64,000 nucleotides of DNA from Enterocloster bolteae (GTDB taxonomy: Bacteria > Bacillota > Clostridia > Lachnospirales > Lachnospiraceae): positions 23,568-87,567 of the forward strand of contig JAETNT010000009.1 in NCBI GenBank assembly GCA_021772025.1. The letters run 5' to 3'. The notes below the pieces were generated by a model. The model was not told the origin of the DNA. It did not search any database and saw only the letters and a program-made list of their open reading frames with translations. A program made the position numbers and the translations under genes. Of the stretch, positions 1 through 8,238 are shown piece after piece. How positions within the stretch are numbered: the stretch's first letter is position 1; every line of letters starts with the position of its first letter.

Positions 1-1115
1 GCGTTCATGGGAGTGCGTATGTCGTGGCTCATATTAGATAGAAATTCCCGTTTGGCCGCATTGGCGCTCTCGGCTTCCTTCTGCGCCTTTTCTGCCGCTT
101 TGCGCGCCATAGTCATTTCCATATTCAACCGTTTCAATTCTGTCATTTGCTTCCTGAATATATTAAGATATTGGATAAATGTAAACACCAGCATGGCAAT
201 CACAGCGAAACAAACAATGTAAACCATAACAAGCCAACGGCTGCTCAAATCTGAAATTGCATGATCCAAGCTGTCAAACGGCAGAACTGTAACAAGATAC
301 CACTCACAGTCAGGCAGACTGGCACAATATAAGTGACGGCGTTCTTTGCCATATTCCAGAATAACCGAATAGTCTTCATTTGCGTCCATTGCACTGGTCA
401 ATTCGTTTATATATTGCTCCACGTCCAGATTCTGACCGTCAAAGATATGATAAAGCTCATTAAAGTAAGTTTCGTTTTCACCGCCCTGATCCCGGATAAC
501 GTAACTGCCGTCTTTTCGAATAACGTAGGACTGAATCAACGGGGTTACTGTATCAAGGAAAAGCACGTTGCTCATATATTCCGAGGAAAGTCCGGCAACA
601 ATAGCAATGCTTTGCCTTCCGTCAGACATAGGATATACACAGGGAACGCCAAACAAAACTACGCCATTCCCAAAATTATCGGCCGAAGATGTTATCTTGC
701 GCTCTCCCTTTTTCAAGCTGTTTAAAAACAATTCCGGGTTGTTTATCTCTACCGGCTCGCCATAGATCGTTTCTATTTCTCCGTCAGCCGAATACAGGAA
801 AAGACTTATAAATCCCCTTGCCCTTGTGTTATATTCAATATCCTCTTTGGAGCCGTAGCCGGAGCCTCTTTTATCTGCCGCAACATCCGCAATGGCATCC
901 ATCATAGCAAGGCGAAGATCAATAATTGTTTCAAAATGCAGGGCTACCTGCTCATTCAGTCCAGCCATATAAATAGCGCCTATATCGTCAATCGTGCCTT
1001 TACTCATTTTTTGGATAGATGTTCCCAAAAACACAAAAGCGCAAATAATTAATATACTGATTACCGTTATACTTATTTTTATAAAATGAGGAAAACCTGT
1101 GTTATTTCTTTTCAT
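1..1115 (-). CDS. Sensor histidine kinase, 3' part cut by the window edge
   Basis: The first 370 codons of a membrane sensor kinase; the rest lies left of the window. The ATG at 1113-1115 follows a GGAGGAGGA ribosome site at 1131-1139. The protein has a short N-terminal membrane segment (about residues 12-32), an extracytoplasmic sensor region of about 260 residues that looks like a double Cache-type fold, a second membrane segment near residue 300, a coiled linker rich in Ala, Lys and Glu, and then the dimerisation H-box SNMSHDIRTPMN at the window edge. His of SHDIRTP is the expected phosphorylated residue. This H-box form is typical of hybrid kinases, but the ATPase and any receiver domain are outside the window. 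The MATE gene upstream ends 46 bases away on the same strand, so cotranscription is possible. The signal sensed cannot be inferred. Confidence 0.88.
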   Translation of the reverse strand, partial: MKRNNTGFPHFIKISITVISILIICAFVFLGTSIQKMSKGTIDDIGAIYMAGLNEQVALHFETIIDLRLAMMDAIADVAADKRGSGYGSKEDIEYNTRARGFISLFLYSADGEIETIYGEPVEINNPELFLNSLKKGERKITSSADNFGNGVVLFGVPCVYPMSDGRQSIAIVAGLSSEYMSNVLFLDTVTPLIQSYVIRKDGSYVIRDQGGENETYFNELYHIFDGQNLDVEQYINELTSAMDANEDYSVILEYGKERRHLYCASLPDCEWYLVTVLPFDSLDHAISDLSSRWLVMVYIVCFAVIAMLVFTFIQYLNIFRKQMTELKRLNMEMTMARKAAEKAQKEAESANAAKREFLSNMSHDIRTPMN

Positions 1116-1161
1116 AATATTTGAATAAAATCCTCCTCCGCATAATTTATTGTTTCTGCCT

Positions 1162-2529
1162 TTAACCGATAGCTCTCTCCATCCTCTTGAGTACCGCCAA
1201 AAATCCGATAAAGAAAATAATTCCCTTGGCAATGCTGGTTACCGTAAAGGCCAGCCATATCCCGTTAATTCCCAGGGCCGTAGCAGACAGGGCAGCCGCC
1301 ACCGGAAGCCTGACTGAGGTGAAAACAACGCTTAAAACCGATGACGGAAGAGTTTTTCCAAGTCCGGAAAAAGCGCCTACCGTAGCAATCTCAATACACA
1401 TAAAAAGCTGGGAGCAGCCAAGGATTTTTAAATAATCAATGCCCAAGGGCACTACCTCCGTTTCATGGATAAACAGCCGGAAAATAGGCCCGGGAGCAAG
1501 CACCAGCAAAGCCGTGGAACAGGAACCCCAAATTGCCATGGTTTTTATTGCGGTAAGGTAGCCTTTTTTTACTCTATCATACTTTCTGGCGCCATAGTTC
1601 TGACCGATAAAAGAGTTTACCGCCGCCCCAAAGCCTTCTGCTGTCATCCAAGAGATGGACTCAATCTGGCTGCCCACTCTCTGGACTGCCACGCCTGTAT
1701 CTCCCCAGCGTACCACCAGGCGGGTCATCCCCATGGAAATCAGGCAGTAGATCAATTCCTGAACCGCGGCAGGAAAACCGATTTTCGCCATAATCTTAAA
1801 ATACCTCGCCGGGGTTTTAAAAAAAATATTTACCTTATCAAAAATCACCTTGTCCCGGCGGACTGCCATCAAAAATATTGCGGTTACAATAAGCTGGGCC
1901 GTCACTGTGGCCACAGCCGCACCGGCGGCTCCCATAGCCGGAAAGGGCCCTATGCCGAAAATCAACAGGGGATCCAGAATCATGTTGGCAGCTAATCCCG
2001 CCACATTAGCCTGAAAAGAAGTTTTACTGTCCCCGGCAGCGGTGAGGATTCCGGTAAAAATTACGTTTAAGTACATAAAAATAATACAGCCGCACGTAAT
2101 CCTCATGTATCCCACTGCATCCTCTATGATCTTTGTGCTGTTGAGACCAAAGAAACCGATCAGCGGCCGGGCAAAGGCTACAGCCGCCGCTCCGTAGCAT
2201 AGAGCCAGAAAAATCCCAAGCTGCAAGGCTCCCCCTGCATACTTTGCCGCTTCTTCCTTATTTCCTTCCCCCAGGGAATGGGCCACTTTTACCTGCCCTC
2301 CCATTTTTGCAAACATTGCCACGCCCTGTGAAAGCCAGGTATACATCCCTGCGGTTCCCACAGAGGTCACTGCTCCGGCTCCTACCCTCCCGATCCAAGC
2401 CATATCTGTTAAATTATAGGCCATCTGCACCAGAGCCGTAGCCATAATCGGCATGGCAAGGCCAGTAAGGGAGGAGAATATAGGACCGTTTAACAGGTCA
2501 ATATTTTTTGTTCTTGTCTGCTTCATCAT
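1162..2529 (-). CDS. MATE family multidrug/cation antiporter (first copy)
   Basis: A 455-residue polytopic membrane protein with about 12 predicted helices in two similar halves, the normal MATE length. Near the N-terminus it reads GPIFSSLTGLAMPIM followed by YNLTDMAWIGRVG, the usual first-helix pattern of the DinF/NorM-type exporters that couple drug or metabolite efflux to Na+ or H+ entry. Two adjacent ATG codons are possible starts; the ribosome site (GGACGGA) is weak. It lies 32 bases after the DUF4157 gene and 46 bases before the histidine kinase, all on the minus strand. Substrate is unknown. It is only distantly like the second MATE protein at 16.1 kb, so this is not a recent duplication. 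Confidence 0.9.
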   Translation of the reverse strand: MMKQTRTKNIDLLNGPIFSSLTGLAMPIMATALVQMAYNLTDMAWIGRVGAGAVTSVGTAGMYTWLSQGVAMFAKMGGQVKVAHSLGEGNKEEAAKYAGGALQLGIFLALCYGAAAVAFARPLIGFFGLNSTKIIEDAVGYMRITCGCIIFMYLNVIFTGILTAAGDSKTSFQANVAGLAANMILDPLLIFGIGPFPAMGAAGAAVATVTAQLIVTAIFLMAVRRDKVIFDKVNIFFKTPARYFKIMAKIGFPAAVQELIYCLISMGMTRLVVRWGDTGVAVQRVGSQIESISWMTAEGFGAAVNSFIGQNYGARKYDRVKKGYLTAIKTMAIWGSCSTALLVLAPGPIFRLFIHETEVVPLGIDYLKILGCSQLFMCIEIATVGAFSGLGKTLPSSVLSVVFTSVRLPVAAALSATALGINGIWLAFTVTSIAKGIIFFIGFLAVLKRMERAIG

Positions 2530-2561
2530 TTTCCGTCCATTCTGTTTCTCATTCAGGTATG

Positions 2562-2918
2562 TTACAAAAGTTTATCCGCCGCCTGTTCCAATGCGGGAGC
2601 CGTATTGAGAGGCAGCCCGTTGACTTCCCCCGTAGGCTTTACCTTGCCCAATTTTTGCTGAACTACATGGCCCAGCTCGTGTTTTAAGTGCTTCTCCTGT
2701 CCCGGCCCTATATACACATCTGTTCCCATAGTATAAGCCAAGGCCTGCACTGCTTTGGGCTTGCCAGAATTATAATGGATCCTTACATCATCCATGGGAA
2801 CCCCGTACTGTCTCTCTGCCTTTTGAAGCATTTCTAATACCGCCTGATTTCCTGCCGCTCTTTGGATTGCCTTGGAATCCAAAGCGGCCCTCTTCTTACT
2901 CTCAAATACTGGTTTCAT
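2562..2918 (-). CDS. Small DUF4157 (eCIS-core) protein with HELGH motif
   Basis: A 118-residue protein. The start at 2918 is chosen because AGGAG precedes it by eight bases; a longer reading back to 3032 would overlap the ATPase gene. An N-terminal helix contains the QRAAGNQAV pattern that often begins DUF4157 proteins. It is followed by the DVRIHYNSGKP segment, a TMGTDVYIGPG strand and HELGH at residues 80-84, then VVQQ. HExxH is a zinc-metallopeptidase signature, and DUF4157 is known as the eCIS core domain because it is common in cargo of extracellular contractile injection systems. The protein stops shortly after the motif and has no toxin domain. It follows the AAA+ ATPase by 16 bases, so the two are probably made together. 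Whether it is catalytic is unknown. Confidence 0.82.
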   Translation of the reverse strand: MKPVFESKKRAALDSKAIQRAAGNQAVLEMLQKAERQYGVPMDDVRIHYNSGKPKAVQALAYTMGTDVYIGPGQEKHLKHELGHVVQQKLGKVKPTGEVNGLPLNTAPALEQAADKLL

Positions 2919-2934
2919 CCGTTTTCTCCTGTAT

Positions 2935-4428
2935 CTATCGGATTTTTCCGGAAATCCCCATTTTTTCCAACTGAATTTCCAGAGCCTTAAGTATATGTTC
3001 TTCGGTAATCGGATCTCCCTGAGCGGCTGCAAGATAGGCGGAGTTCAGTGCAATTTCCTTGATATTGCTCCCCGACAGCTCATACTTAAGGGCATATTCT
3101 GAAAAACAAATATCATCACTTAAAGGAGCTTCTTTAGGAAAGCTCTTTTCCCAAAGCTTCAACCGCATTTCTTCATCCGGAAAGGGAAACCGAATCATGT
3201 ATTGAATTCTCCGGCGGAAAGCCTGGTCAATATTATCCAGATAGTTAGTTGCTAAAATGGTGATTCCCTGATAATGTTCAATCTTCTGCAGCAAAAATCC
3301 TGTCTCCATATTGGCGTACCGGTCATTGGAACTGGAAATGCCGGATCGCTTGGCAAACAGAGCATCCGCCTCATCAAAAAACAATATAACATTCCTGCGG
3401 CCTGCCTCGTCAAACAGGGCGCTGAGATTTTTTTCTGTCTCCCCAATATATTTGCTGGCAATCCTAGAAATATCAATTCGGTAGAGAGGAAGCCCAAGAT
3501 CTGCCGCAATAATCTGTGCCCCCATGGTCTTTCCGGTCCCCGGAGGGCCGTAAAACAAAGCGGAAACGCCGGAACCATAGGGCAGCTTTTTCCCGAATCC
3601 CCATTGTTCCATAACCTGCTTTCGAAAAGCAATCCGATTTTTCAGCTGGTGAAGCAGCATTTCCTGATTGGGCCCCAATACCATATCCTCCCATTTAAAT
3701 ACAGGGGGAATCCATACTGCCAGCCGTTCTAATGGTCCGGAATACACAAGCCGCTCTTCATCTCCCCGGAGCCAGTCCAAAACTTCCCGCCGGAGAGCCA
3801 TGGGATAAGAAAGCAAAGATTCCTGAGGCCGCCGGGATTCCGGTTCTTCCAAAAGATTCCACAAAAAACTGCTTTTTTTCAAATAGGGATTCCGGATCTT
3901 TTCCCCGCTGAGCATATCATACAGAGAAAGGCCTAATCCTACTGTAGGCATTTTCACCCCTACATTATCCTGCAGATACCCGTATAAGCGCTCATATTTT
4001 CTGTCATATTCCACTGCCAAAGCAAGCAACAGGCAGAATTGCTCCGCCTCGGTCAGACAGTTCTTTTCCAAAAGCTCCAGAAAACGAAATTGTATTTCTC
4101 TGTTTTTAGAAGCCGCCATGCGGCTTTTCAGATGCCGGCTCATTTTTCTAAATTCCCGGCGTTGAAGTTCCATAGCATCCCCATGCTCTTTCCGGTTCTC
4201 TGTCCTTCTCCGTTCTGTCAGAGCTTGTTCCACCTCCTGAGGCGTTACCACAATCCCCCGCAAATCTAACCGGCTGTGACACCCGTCTTTCCAATAAAAG
4301 GCAGTCTCCAGACAGGCATCCAAAAATGCCAGAAAGTCCTCCATCATCTCGCTCTCATTTTCGTATGAAAGCATACTTTGCTGCGGGGCCAGATAATCGT
4401 CCGATTGAATAATGAAAACTGGATTCAT
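2935..4428 (-). CDS. AAA+ ATPase, eCIS-associated type
   Basis: A 497-residue cytoplasmic protein. Residues 1-240 form a helical region without a motif I recognise. The C-terminal AAA+ module has Walker A GPPGTGKT (294-301), Walker B ILFFDEAD (348-355), sensor-1 ATN (about 393) and an arginine cluster DQAFRRRI (401-408), followed by the helical lid. This is the layout of the AAA+ ATPase found in contractile injection loci (Afp15-like) and of related unfoldase/remodelling ATPases. The next gene downstream encodes a DUF4157 eCIS-core protein, which supports that link. No sheath, tube, baseplate or spike gene is visible in the window. The start has AAGGA nine bases upstream and a plausible promoter at 4464-4492. 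The eCIS link is inference from neighbourhood and domain order; the ATPase call itself is firm. Confidence 0.85.
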   Translation of the reverse strand: MNPVFIIQSDDYLAPQQSMLSYENESEMMEDFLAFLDACLETAFYWKDGCHSRLDLRGIVVTPQEVEQALTERRRTENRKEHGDAMELQRREFRKMSRHLKSRMAASKNREIQFRFLELLEKNCLTEAEQFCLLLALAVEYDRKYERLYGYLQDNVGVKMPTVGLGLSLYDMLSGEKIRNPYLKKSSFLWNLLEEPESRRPQESLLSYPMALRREVLDWLRGDEERLVYSGPLERLAVWIPPVFKWEDMVLGPNQEMLLHQLKNRIAFRKQVMEQWGFGKKLPYGSGVSALFYGPPGTGKTMGAQIIAADLGLPLYRIDISRIASKYIGETEKNLSALFDEAGRRNVILFFDEADALFAKRSGISSSNDRYANMETGFLLQKIEHYQGITILATNYLDNIDQAFRRRIQYMIRFPFPDEEMRLKLWEKSFPKEAPLSDDICFSEYALKYELSGSNIKEIALNSAYLAAAQGDPITEEHILKALEIQLEKMGISGKIR

Positions 4429-4463
4429 AGCATATTTTTCCTTGTATTCTTTTTCCTTTTCCT

Positions 4464-4492
4464 ATTTTATCATATTCCGGAAATCACAGCAA
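4464..4492 (-). promoter_or_regulatory. Likely sigma-A promoter for the AAA+/DUF4157/MATE/kinase run
   Basis: Reading the minus strand, TTGCTG (4487-4492) and TAAAAT (4464-4469) are separated by 17 bases, about 35 bases before the ATPase start. Both hexamers deviate from consensus, so confidence is moderate. Confidence 0.45.
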
Positions 4493-4571
4493 GCAGGCGA
4501 TTTCTTTCAGAGAGCATCCGGCAGGATTCCGTCGTTACTAAGAAAAAGTAAGATACCGAATACTAATGAAG

Positions 4572-4619
4572 AAAGGGCTGAAAAAACAGAGTAAATAATC
4601 CCTGTTTCTCAGCCCCTTT
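4572..4619 (-). terminator. Intrinsic terminator after the nfnB-like gene
   Basis: An inverted repeat pairs AAAGGGCTGAAAAAACAG with CTGTTTCTCAGCCCCTTT, immediately after the stop of the glutamate-synthase-type subunit. The arms are A- and T-rich at the outside, so it may act in both directions; only the minus-strand gene abuts it. Confidence 0.6.
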
Positions 4620-4623
4620 GTTC

Positions 4624-6009
4624 TTATTTGTTTCTCAAGTACTCATCAATGCCTTTGGCCCCTGCTTTTCCTGCTTCCATGGCAAGGATCACCGTTGCGG
4701 CACCGGTTACGGCATCACCGCCGGCAAATACGCCCTCCCTGGTAGTCTGACCGTTGTCCTCCTGAGCTACAATACACTTGCGCTTATTGATCTCCAGGCC
4801 CTCGGTAGTGGAGGAAATCAGCGGGTTGGGGGAGGTTCCTAAGGACATAATCACCGTATCCACCTCAATGGTATAGTCGGAACCGGCAATTTCTACCGGA
4901 CGCCTTCTTCCGGAAGAATCCGGCTCCCCTAATTCCATCCTGCGGACTACCATACCGGTTACCCAGTCGTTTTCATCGGTAAGAATCTCTACCGGATTGG
5001 TTAAAAGGTTAAAGATAACCCCCTCTTCCTTTGCATGGTGAACTTCTTCCACACGGGCCGGAAGCTCCGCCTCGCTTCTCCGGTAAACGATATGAACCTC
5101 TGCCCCTAAACGGAGAGCGGTTCTGGCGGCATCCATAGCTACGTTTCCGCCGCCTACCACCGCTACCTTTCTGCCTGCGGCAATGGGGGTATCATAATCG
5201 TCCCGGAAAGCTTTCATCAGATTGTTTCTTGTTAAATATTCATTGGCGGAAAATACGCCGTTGGCATTCTCTCCCGGAATCCCCATAAATTTGGGAAGTC
5301 CGGCGCCGGAGCCTATAAATACGGCCTCAAATCCTTCTTCCTCCATCAGTTCGTCAATGGTAACGGACTTTCCGATAATGACGTTGGTTTCAATCTTAAC
5401 GCCCAGCTTTTTTACATTTTCAATCTCTGTGCGGACTACAGTGTTTTTGGGAAGGCGAAACTCCGGAATGCCATAAGTTAATACGCCGCCAGGCTCATGA
5501 AGGGCCTCAAAAATGGTTACCTCATAGCCCATCTTTGCCAGATCTCCGGCACAGGTAAGGCCTGCAGGGCCGGAACCGATAACTGCTACCTTTCTCCCAT
5601 TGGCAGTCTCGGGAGCGGCAGGCACAAATCCGTTTTCTCTGGACCAGTCCGCTACGAAACGCTCTAATTTGCCGATGGAAACCGGCTCTCCCTTAATCCC
5701 CCTTACGCATTTTCCCTCACACTGGCTCTCCTGGGGACATACCCGGCCGCAGACTGCCGGAAGTGCGGAGGACTTTGCAATCACCTCCGCTGCCCCCTTA
5801 AAATCTCTCTCGGTTATCTTCTTAATAAATGCCGGAATGTCAATGGAAACCGGACAGCCTTGAACGCACAGAGGCTTTTTACACTGGAGGCAGCGCTTTG
5901 CCTCTTCCACTGCTTCTTCCTCATTATATCCCAGACAAACCTCTTCAAAATTCGTTGCCCTTACCTTGGGATCCTGCTCCCGAATGGGAACCCGCTTCAT
6001 TCCGTCCAT
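4624..6009 (-). CDS. nfnB: NADPH-binding flavoprotein, NfnB / glutamate synthase small-subunit family
   Basis: A 461-residue protein. The N-terminal part carries two cysteine groups, CLQCKKPLCVQGC and CGRVCPQESQCEGKC, that bind [4Fe-4S] clusters. Then come an FAD-binding GSGPAGLTCAGDLAKMGY Rossmann motif (around residue 146) and an NADPH-binding GGGNVAMDAARTALRLG motif. A C-terminal AGGDAVTGAATVILAMEAG motif closes the FAD site. This architecture is shared by GltD and by NfnB. Because the gene for an NfnA-type [2Fe-2S]/FAD subunit lies directly upstream with stop and start touching at 6009, and no large glutamate synthase subunit is near, the NADH-dependent reduced ferredoxin:NADP+ oxidoreductase is the better call. 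That enzyme balances NADH, NADPH and ferredoxin by electron bifurcation in anaerobes. Confidence 0.88.
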   Translation of the reverse strand: MDGMKRVPIREQDPKVRATNFEEVCLGYNEEEAVEEAKRCLQCKKPLCVQGCPVSIDIPAFIKKITERDFKGAAEVIAKSSALPAVCGRVCPQESQCEGKCVRGIKGEPVSIGKLERFVADWSRENGFVPAAPETANGRKVAVIGSGPAGLTCAGDLAKMGYEVTIFEALHEPGGVLTYGIPEFRLPKNTVVRTEIENVKKLGVKIETNVIIGKSVTIDELMEEEGFEAVFIGSGAGLPKFMGIPGENANGVFSANEYLTRNNLMKAFRDDYDTPIAAGRKVAVVGGGNVAMDAARTALRLGAEVHIVYRRSEAELPARVEEVHHAKEEGVIFNLLTNPVEILTDENDWVTGMVVRRMELGEPDSSGRRRPVEIAGSDYTIEVDTVIMSLGTSPNPLISSTTEGLEINKRKCIVAQEDNGQTTREGVFAGGDAVTGAATVILAMEAGKAGAKGIDEYLRNK

Positions 6010-6899
6010 TAGTTGTCACCTCCGCAATGTCCGCAGCCGCCGTGATGGGTGGCGCCTTCCTGAGCCTTTAACATGTCTCTTCCCTCTTTGGTCTTATACA
6101 TCTGCTGGCGCTTCATAGCTTGGTCAAAGTCTACCAAATGACCGTCAAATTCCGGGCCGTCTACACAGGCAAACTTCACCTCATCTCCTACGGTAACCCG
6201 GCAGGCCCCGCACATTCCGGTACCGTCCACCATAATGGGATTTAAGCTGACAATTGTGGGGATATTCAATTCCTTCGTCAGCTTGCAGACAAATTTCATC
6301 ATGATCATAGGGCCAATCGCTACACATATATCATAGGTCTTTCCCTCATTTTTTACCAAATCTTCTATCACCGCGGTTACCATACCCTTGCGGCCGTAAG
6401 AGCCGTCATCGGTGGTAACATAAAGCGTTCCTGCCGCAGCCTCCATCTCTTTTTCCAAAATAAGAAGATCTTTATTTTTGGATCCTACAATCACATCCGC
6501 ATCAATGCCGTGGGCGTGCATCCATTTTACCTGGGGATATACGGGAGCCGCTCCCACACCGCCGGCCACAAATAGGTATTTCCTCTTTTTTACCTCATCC
6601 ACCGAATCCGTTACAAACTCAGAGGGGCGGCCTAATGGTCCCACAAAATCCTGGAAAGCATCTCCGGCCTTTAATTCCGCCATCTTATATGTAGACGCTC
6701 CTACAACCTGAAATACGATTGTCACTGTTCCGCTTTCCCTGTTATAATCACAAATAGTTAGCGGAATTCGTTCTCCGGTTTCATCCGTTTTTACGATAAC
6801 AAATTCTCCGGGCTGGCACGACCTTGCTACTCTGGGAGCTTCTACTTCCATCAAGTAGATCTTATCGGCAAGCTGCCGGGCTTTTCTAATCTGGTACAT
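6009..6899 (-). CDS. nfnA: NfnA-type FAD/[2Fe-2S] subunit of ferredoxin:NADP+ oxidoreductase
   Basis: A 296-residue protein of the dihydroorotate-dehydrogenase electron-transfer (PyrK/SudB/NfnA) family. The start at 6899 follows AGGAGG by seven bases; an upstream reading to 7025 has no ribosome site. Features: an FAD-binding RIPLTICDY segment, a GGVGAAPVYPQVKWM NAD-binding motif, and near the C-terminus the [2Fe-2S] ligand pattern DGTGMCGACRVTVG with a further Cys in KFACVDG. The end is rich in Gly and His with CGHCGG. It shares one base with the NfnB gene, a typical translationally coupled pair. The two together are expected to bifurcate electrons from NADPH to NAD+ and ferredoxin, or run in reverse. 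Confidence 0.88.
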   Translation of the reverse strand: MYQIRKARQLADKIYLMEVEAPRVARSCQPGEFVIVKTDETGERIPLTICDYNRESGTVTIVFQVVGASTYKMAELKAGDAFQDFVGPLGRPSEFVTDSVDEVKKRKYLFVAGGVGAAPVYPQVKWMHAHGIDADVIVGSKNKDLLILEKEMEAAAGTLYVTTDDGSYGRKGMVTAVIEDLVKNEGKTYDICVAIGPMIMMKFVCKLTKELNIPTIVSLNPIMVDGTGMCGACRVTVGDEVKFACVDGPEFDGHLVDFDQAMKRQQMYKTKEGRDMLKAQEGATHHGGCGHCGGDN

Positions 6900-6985
6900 G
6901 AGGTTCCTCCTGACTGCCTGTTTTTGATTCTTTATTGTTGCGCTGTTGTAGTGTTCTAAAGTCTTTGACAAACGATTTGATTTAT

Positions 6986-7014
6986 ATCTTATCATTGTTT
7001 TTGCCAAATGACAA
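6986..7014 (-). promoter_or_regulatory. Likely sigma-A promoter for nfnAB
   Basis: On the minus strand TTGTCA (7009-7014) and TAAGAT (6986-6991) are 17 bases apart, leaving a leader of about 80 bases before the nfnA-type start. The region is AT-rich and no other promoter is visible there. Confidence 0.5.
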
Positions 7015-7060
7015 TAGCGTTTCATGGGAAAATACAGGAAAACGTAGAAATTGACAGTTA

Positions 7061-7552
7061 CTATTTTATTCTCTTGTACATCCTAAATTCATAGCATATG
7101 TTAAAATAGGTCTGTTCCTCGCTTTCCGCCGCCAGCTCCCACTCCTGTTCCTCATCCAGATTGGGAAAATAGGTATCTGCATTATAGGCATAGTCAATCC
7201 AGGTAATATGGGCTGTCTGACAGTATGGAAGGAACTGTTCATAGATCTCCTGGCCGCCTGCTACATATATGTCCTCAGGAGGATATTTTTGAAGCTCTCT
7301 TAAGGCTTCCTCCAAACTATGGACTGTCCGGGCGCCTTTTACCTGATAGTTTTTATCCCGGCTCAGCACAATGGTGGTGCGGCCGTAAAGGGGCCTGCCC
7401 CCCGGAAGGCTTTCTAACGTCTTTCTCCCCATCACCACCACCTTTCCCAGGGTCTCGTCCCGAAACAGCTTCCGGTCGCCGGGAATGGAAACCAGAAGCT
7501 GTCCCTTATTTCCAATGGCCCAGTGCTTGTCTACTGCTGCAATTAGATTCAT
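7061..7552 (-). CDS. folA: Dihydrofolate reductase
   Basis: A 163-residue protein of normal DHFR length. It starts MNLIAAVDKHWAIGNKGQL, the conserved substrate and cofactor edge. IPGDRKLFR supplies the catalytic acidic residue, VVMGRKTLESLPGGRPL is the NADPH-binding loop, and IYVAGGQEIYEQFLP the second nucleotide motif. The enzyme reduces dihydrofolate to tetrahydrofolate with NADPH. The chosen ATG at 7552 overlaps the stop of the upstream ThyX-like gene by four bases (ATGA), so translation is coupled. This overlap also links the upstream protein to thymidylate metabolism. Confidence 0.95.
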   Translation of the reverse strand: MNLIAAVDKHWAIGNKGQLLVSIPGDRKLFRDETLGKVVVMGRKTLESLPGGRPLYGRTTIVLSRDKNYQVKGARTVHSLEEALRELQKYPPEDIYVAGGQEIYEQFLPYCQTAHITWIDYAYNADTYFPNLDEEQEWELAAESEEQTYFNICYEFRMYKRIK

Positions 7553-8187
7553 GACAAAGAATCCTCCTCTTCCTCTGCAATAATAATCTCTTTTGCATAA
7601 GGCAGGGTTTCTATCCAATCGCAAAAGGCATGCCATTCTTCCAGCTTGTGGTTTCTTCTGGCATAGTAAATATTCACCAGGGTTTCGTAATTAAACGTAC
7701 ATGTACGCATCTGGTTATAACTGGAGGGAAGGAGCTGAATCATGTCGTACCAGTCGCTTTTGCTTTTGGTCTCCAGATAATGAAGCCGAATGGCCTCCAG
7801 CCTGGCAATGATGCTATCGAAAAAAGCCAGCGTATCTTCGGTCATATGATCCAAGCTGAAATCCCCTCTCTCAAAAGGTTTGCTGTGGATCTTGTGCATG
7901 GTGCTGGTAGAGTTGGCTACCGTAGCTACTTTATAAGTATCGTACTCTTTCCACCAATAAAGAGGGGCAGTAATGTCTACGGAAACAAAAATCTGGCGGA
8001 TAAATTTCCGATGATCACTTCCGGCCTTCCTAAGCCGCACAGCCAGTCCCAAATCATTGGGACCTAAAATATATCTTCCGTCCTGGTCATAGCTGCTGTC
8101 CATCCGGCTCCAGCTATTCATGGGGTTTCTGGCCCCCCTCATGGCATTTTCCAAATTCATCACACTGGTTCTTTCTAATTGAATCAT
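7549..8187 (-). CDS. Divergent ThyX-like protein (candidate FAD-dependent thymidylate synthase)
   Basis: A 212-residue protein directly upstream of and overlapping folA. The start follows AAGGAG. I do not see the canonical ThyX signature RHRxxSxNE. Instead there is SDHRKFIRQ around residues 58-66, then DITAPLYWWKEYDTYKV and NSTSTMHK, and later YNQMRTCTFNYETLVNIYYARRNHKLEEW. From memory this pattern occurs in a divergent group annotated as flavin-dependent thymidylate synthase in phages and Clostridia, but I cannot confirm it here. The gene pairing with folA fits dTMP synthesis. If it really is flavin-dependent, the tight coupling to DHFR is a little unexpected, since ThyX does not make dihydrofolate. 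It may be a nonclassical enzyme or a protein of unknown role. Confidence 0.55.
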   Translation of the reverse strand: MIQLERTSVMNLENAMRGARNPMNSWSRMDSSYDQDGRYILGPNDLGLAVRLRKAGSDHRKFIRQIFVSVDITAPLYWWKEYDTYKVATVANSTSTMHKIHSKPFERGDFSLDHMTEDTLAFFDSIIARLEAIRLHYLETKSKSDWYDMIQLLPSSYNQMRTCTFNYETLVNIYYARRNHKLEEWHAFCDWIETLPYAKEIIIAEEEEDSLS

Positions 8188-8238
8188 TTTATATACTCCT
8201 TAAATTTTAATATCTATTCTCCTTTTTCAGGTTCTATA

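Noticed and set aside
1465..1995. A 176-residue plus-strand open frame inside the first MATE gene
   Set aside because: It is antisense to a clear transporter, has no ribosome site and a composition unlike a protein.
2562..4428. A complete contractile injection system
   Set aside because: No sheath, tube, spike or baseplate gene is visible on either side; only the ATPase and the DUF4157 protein are present.
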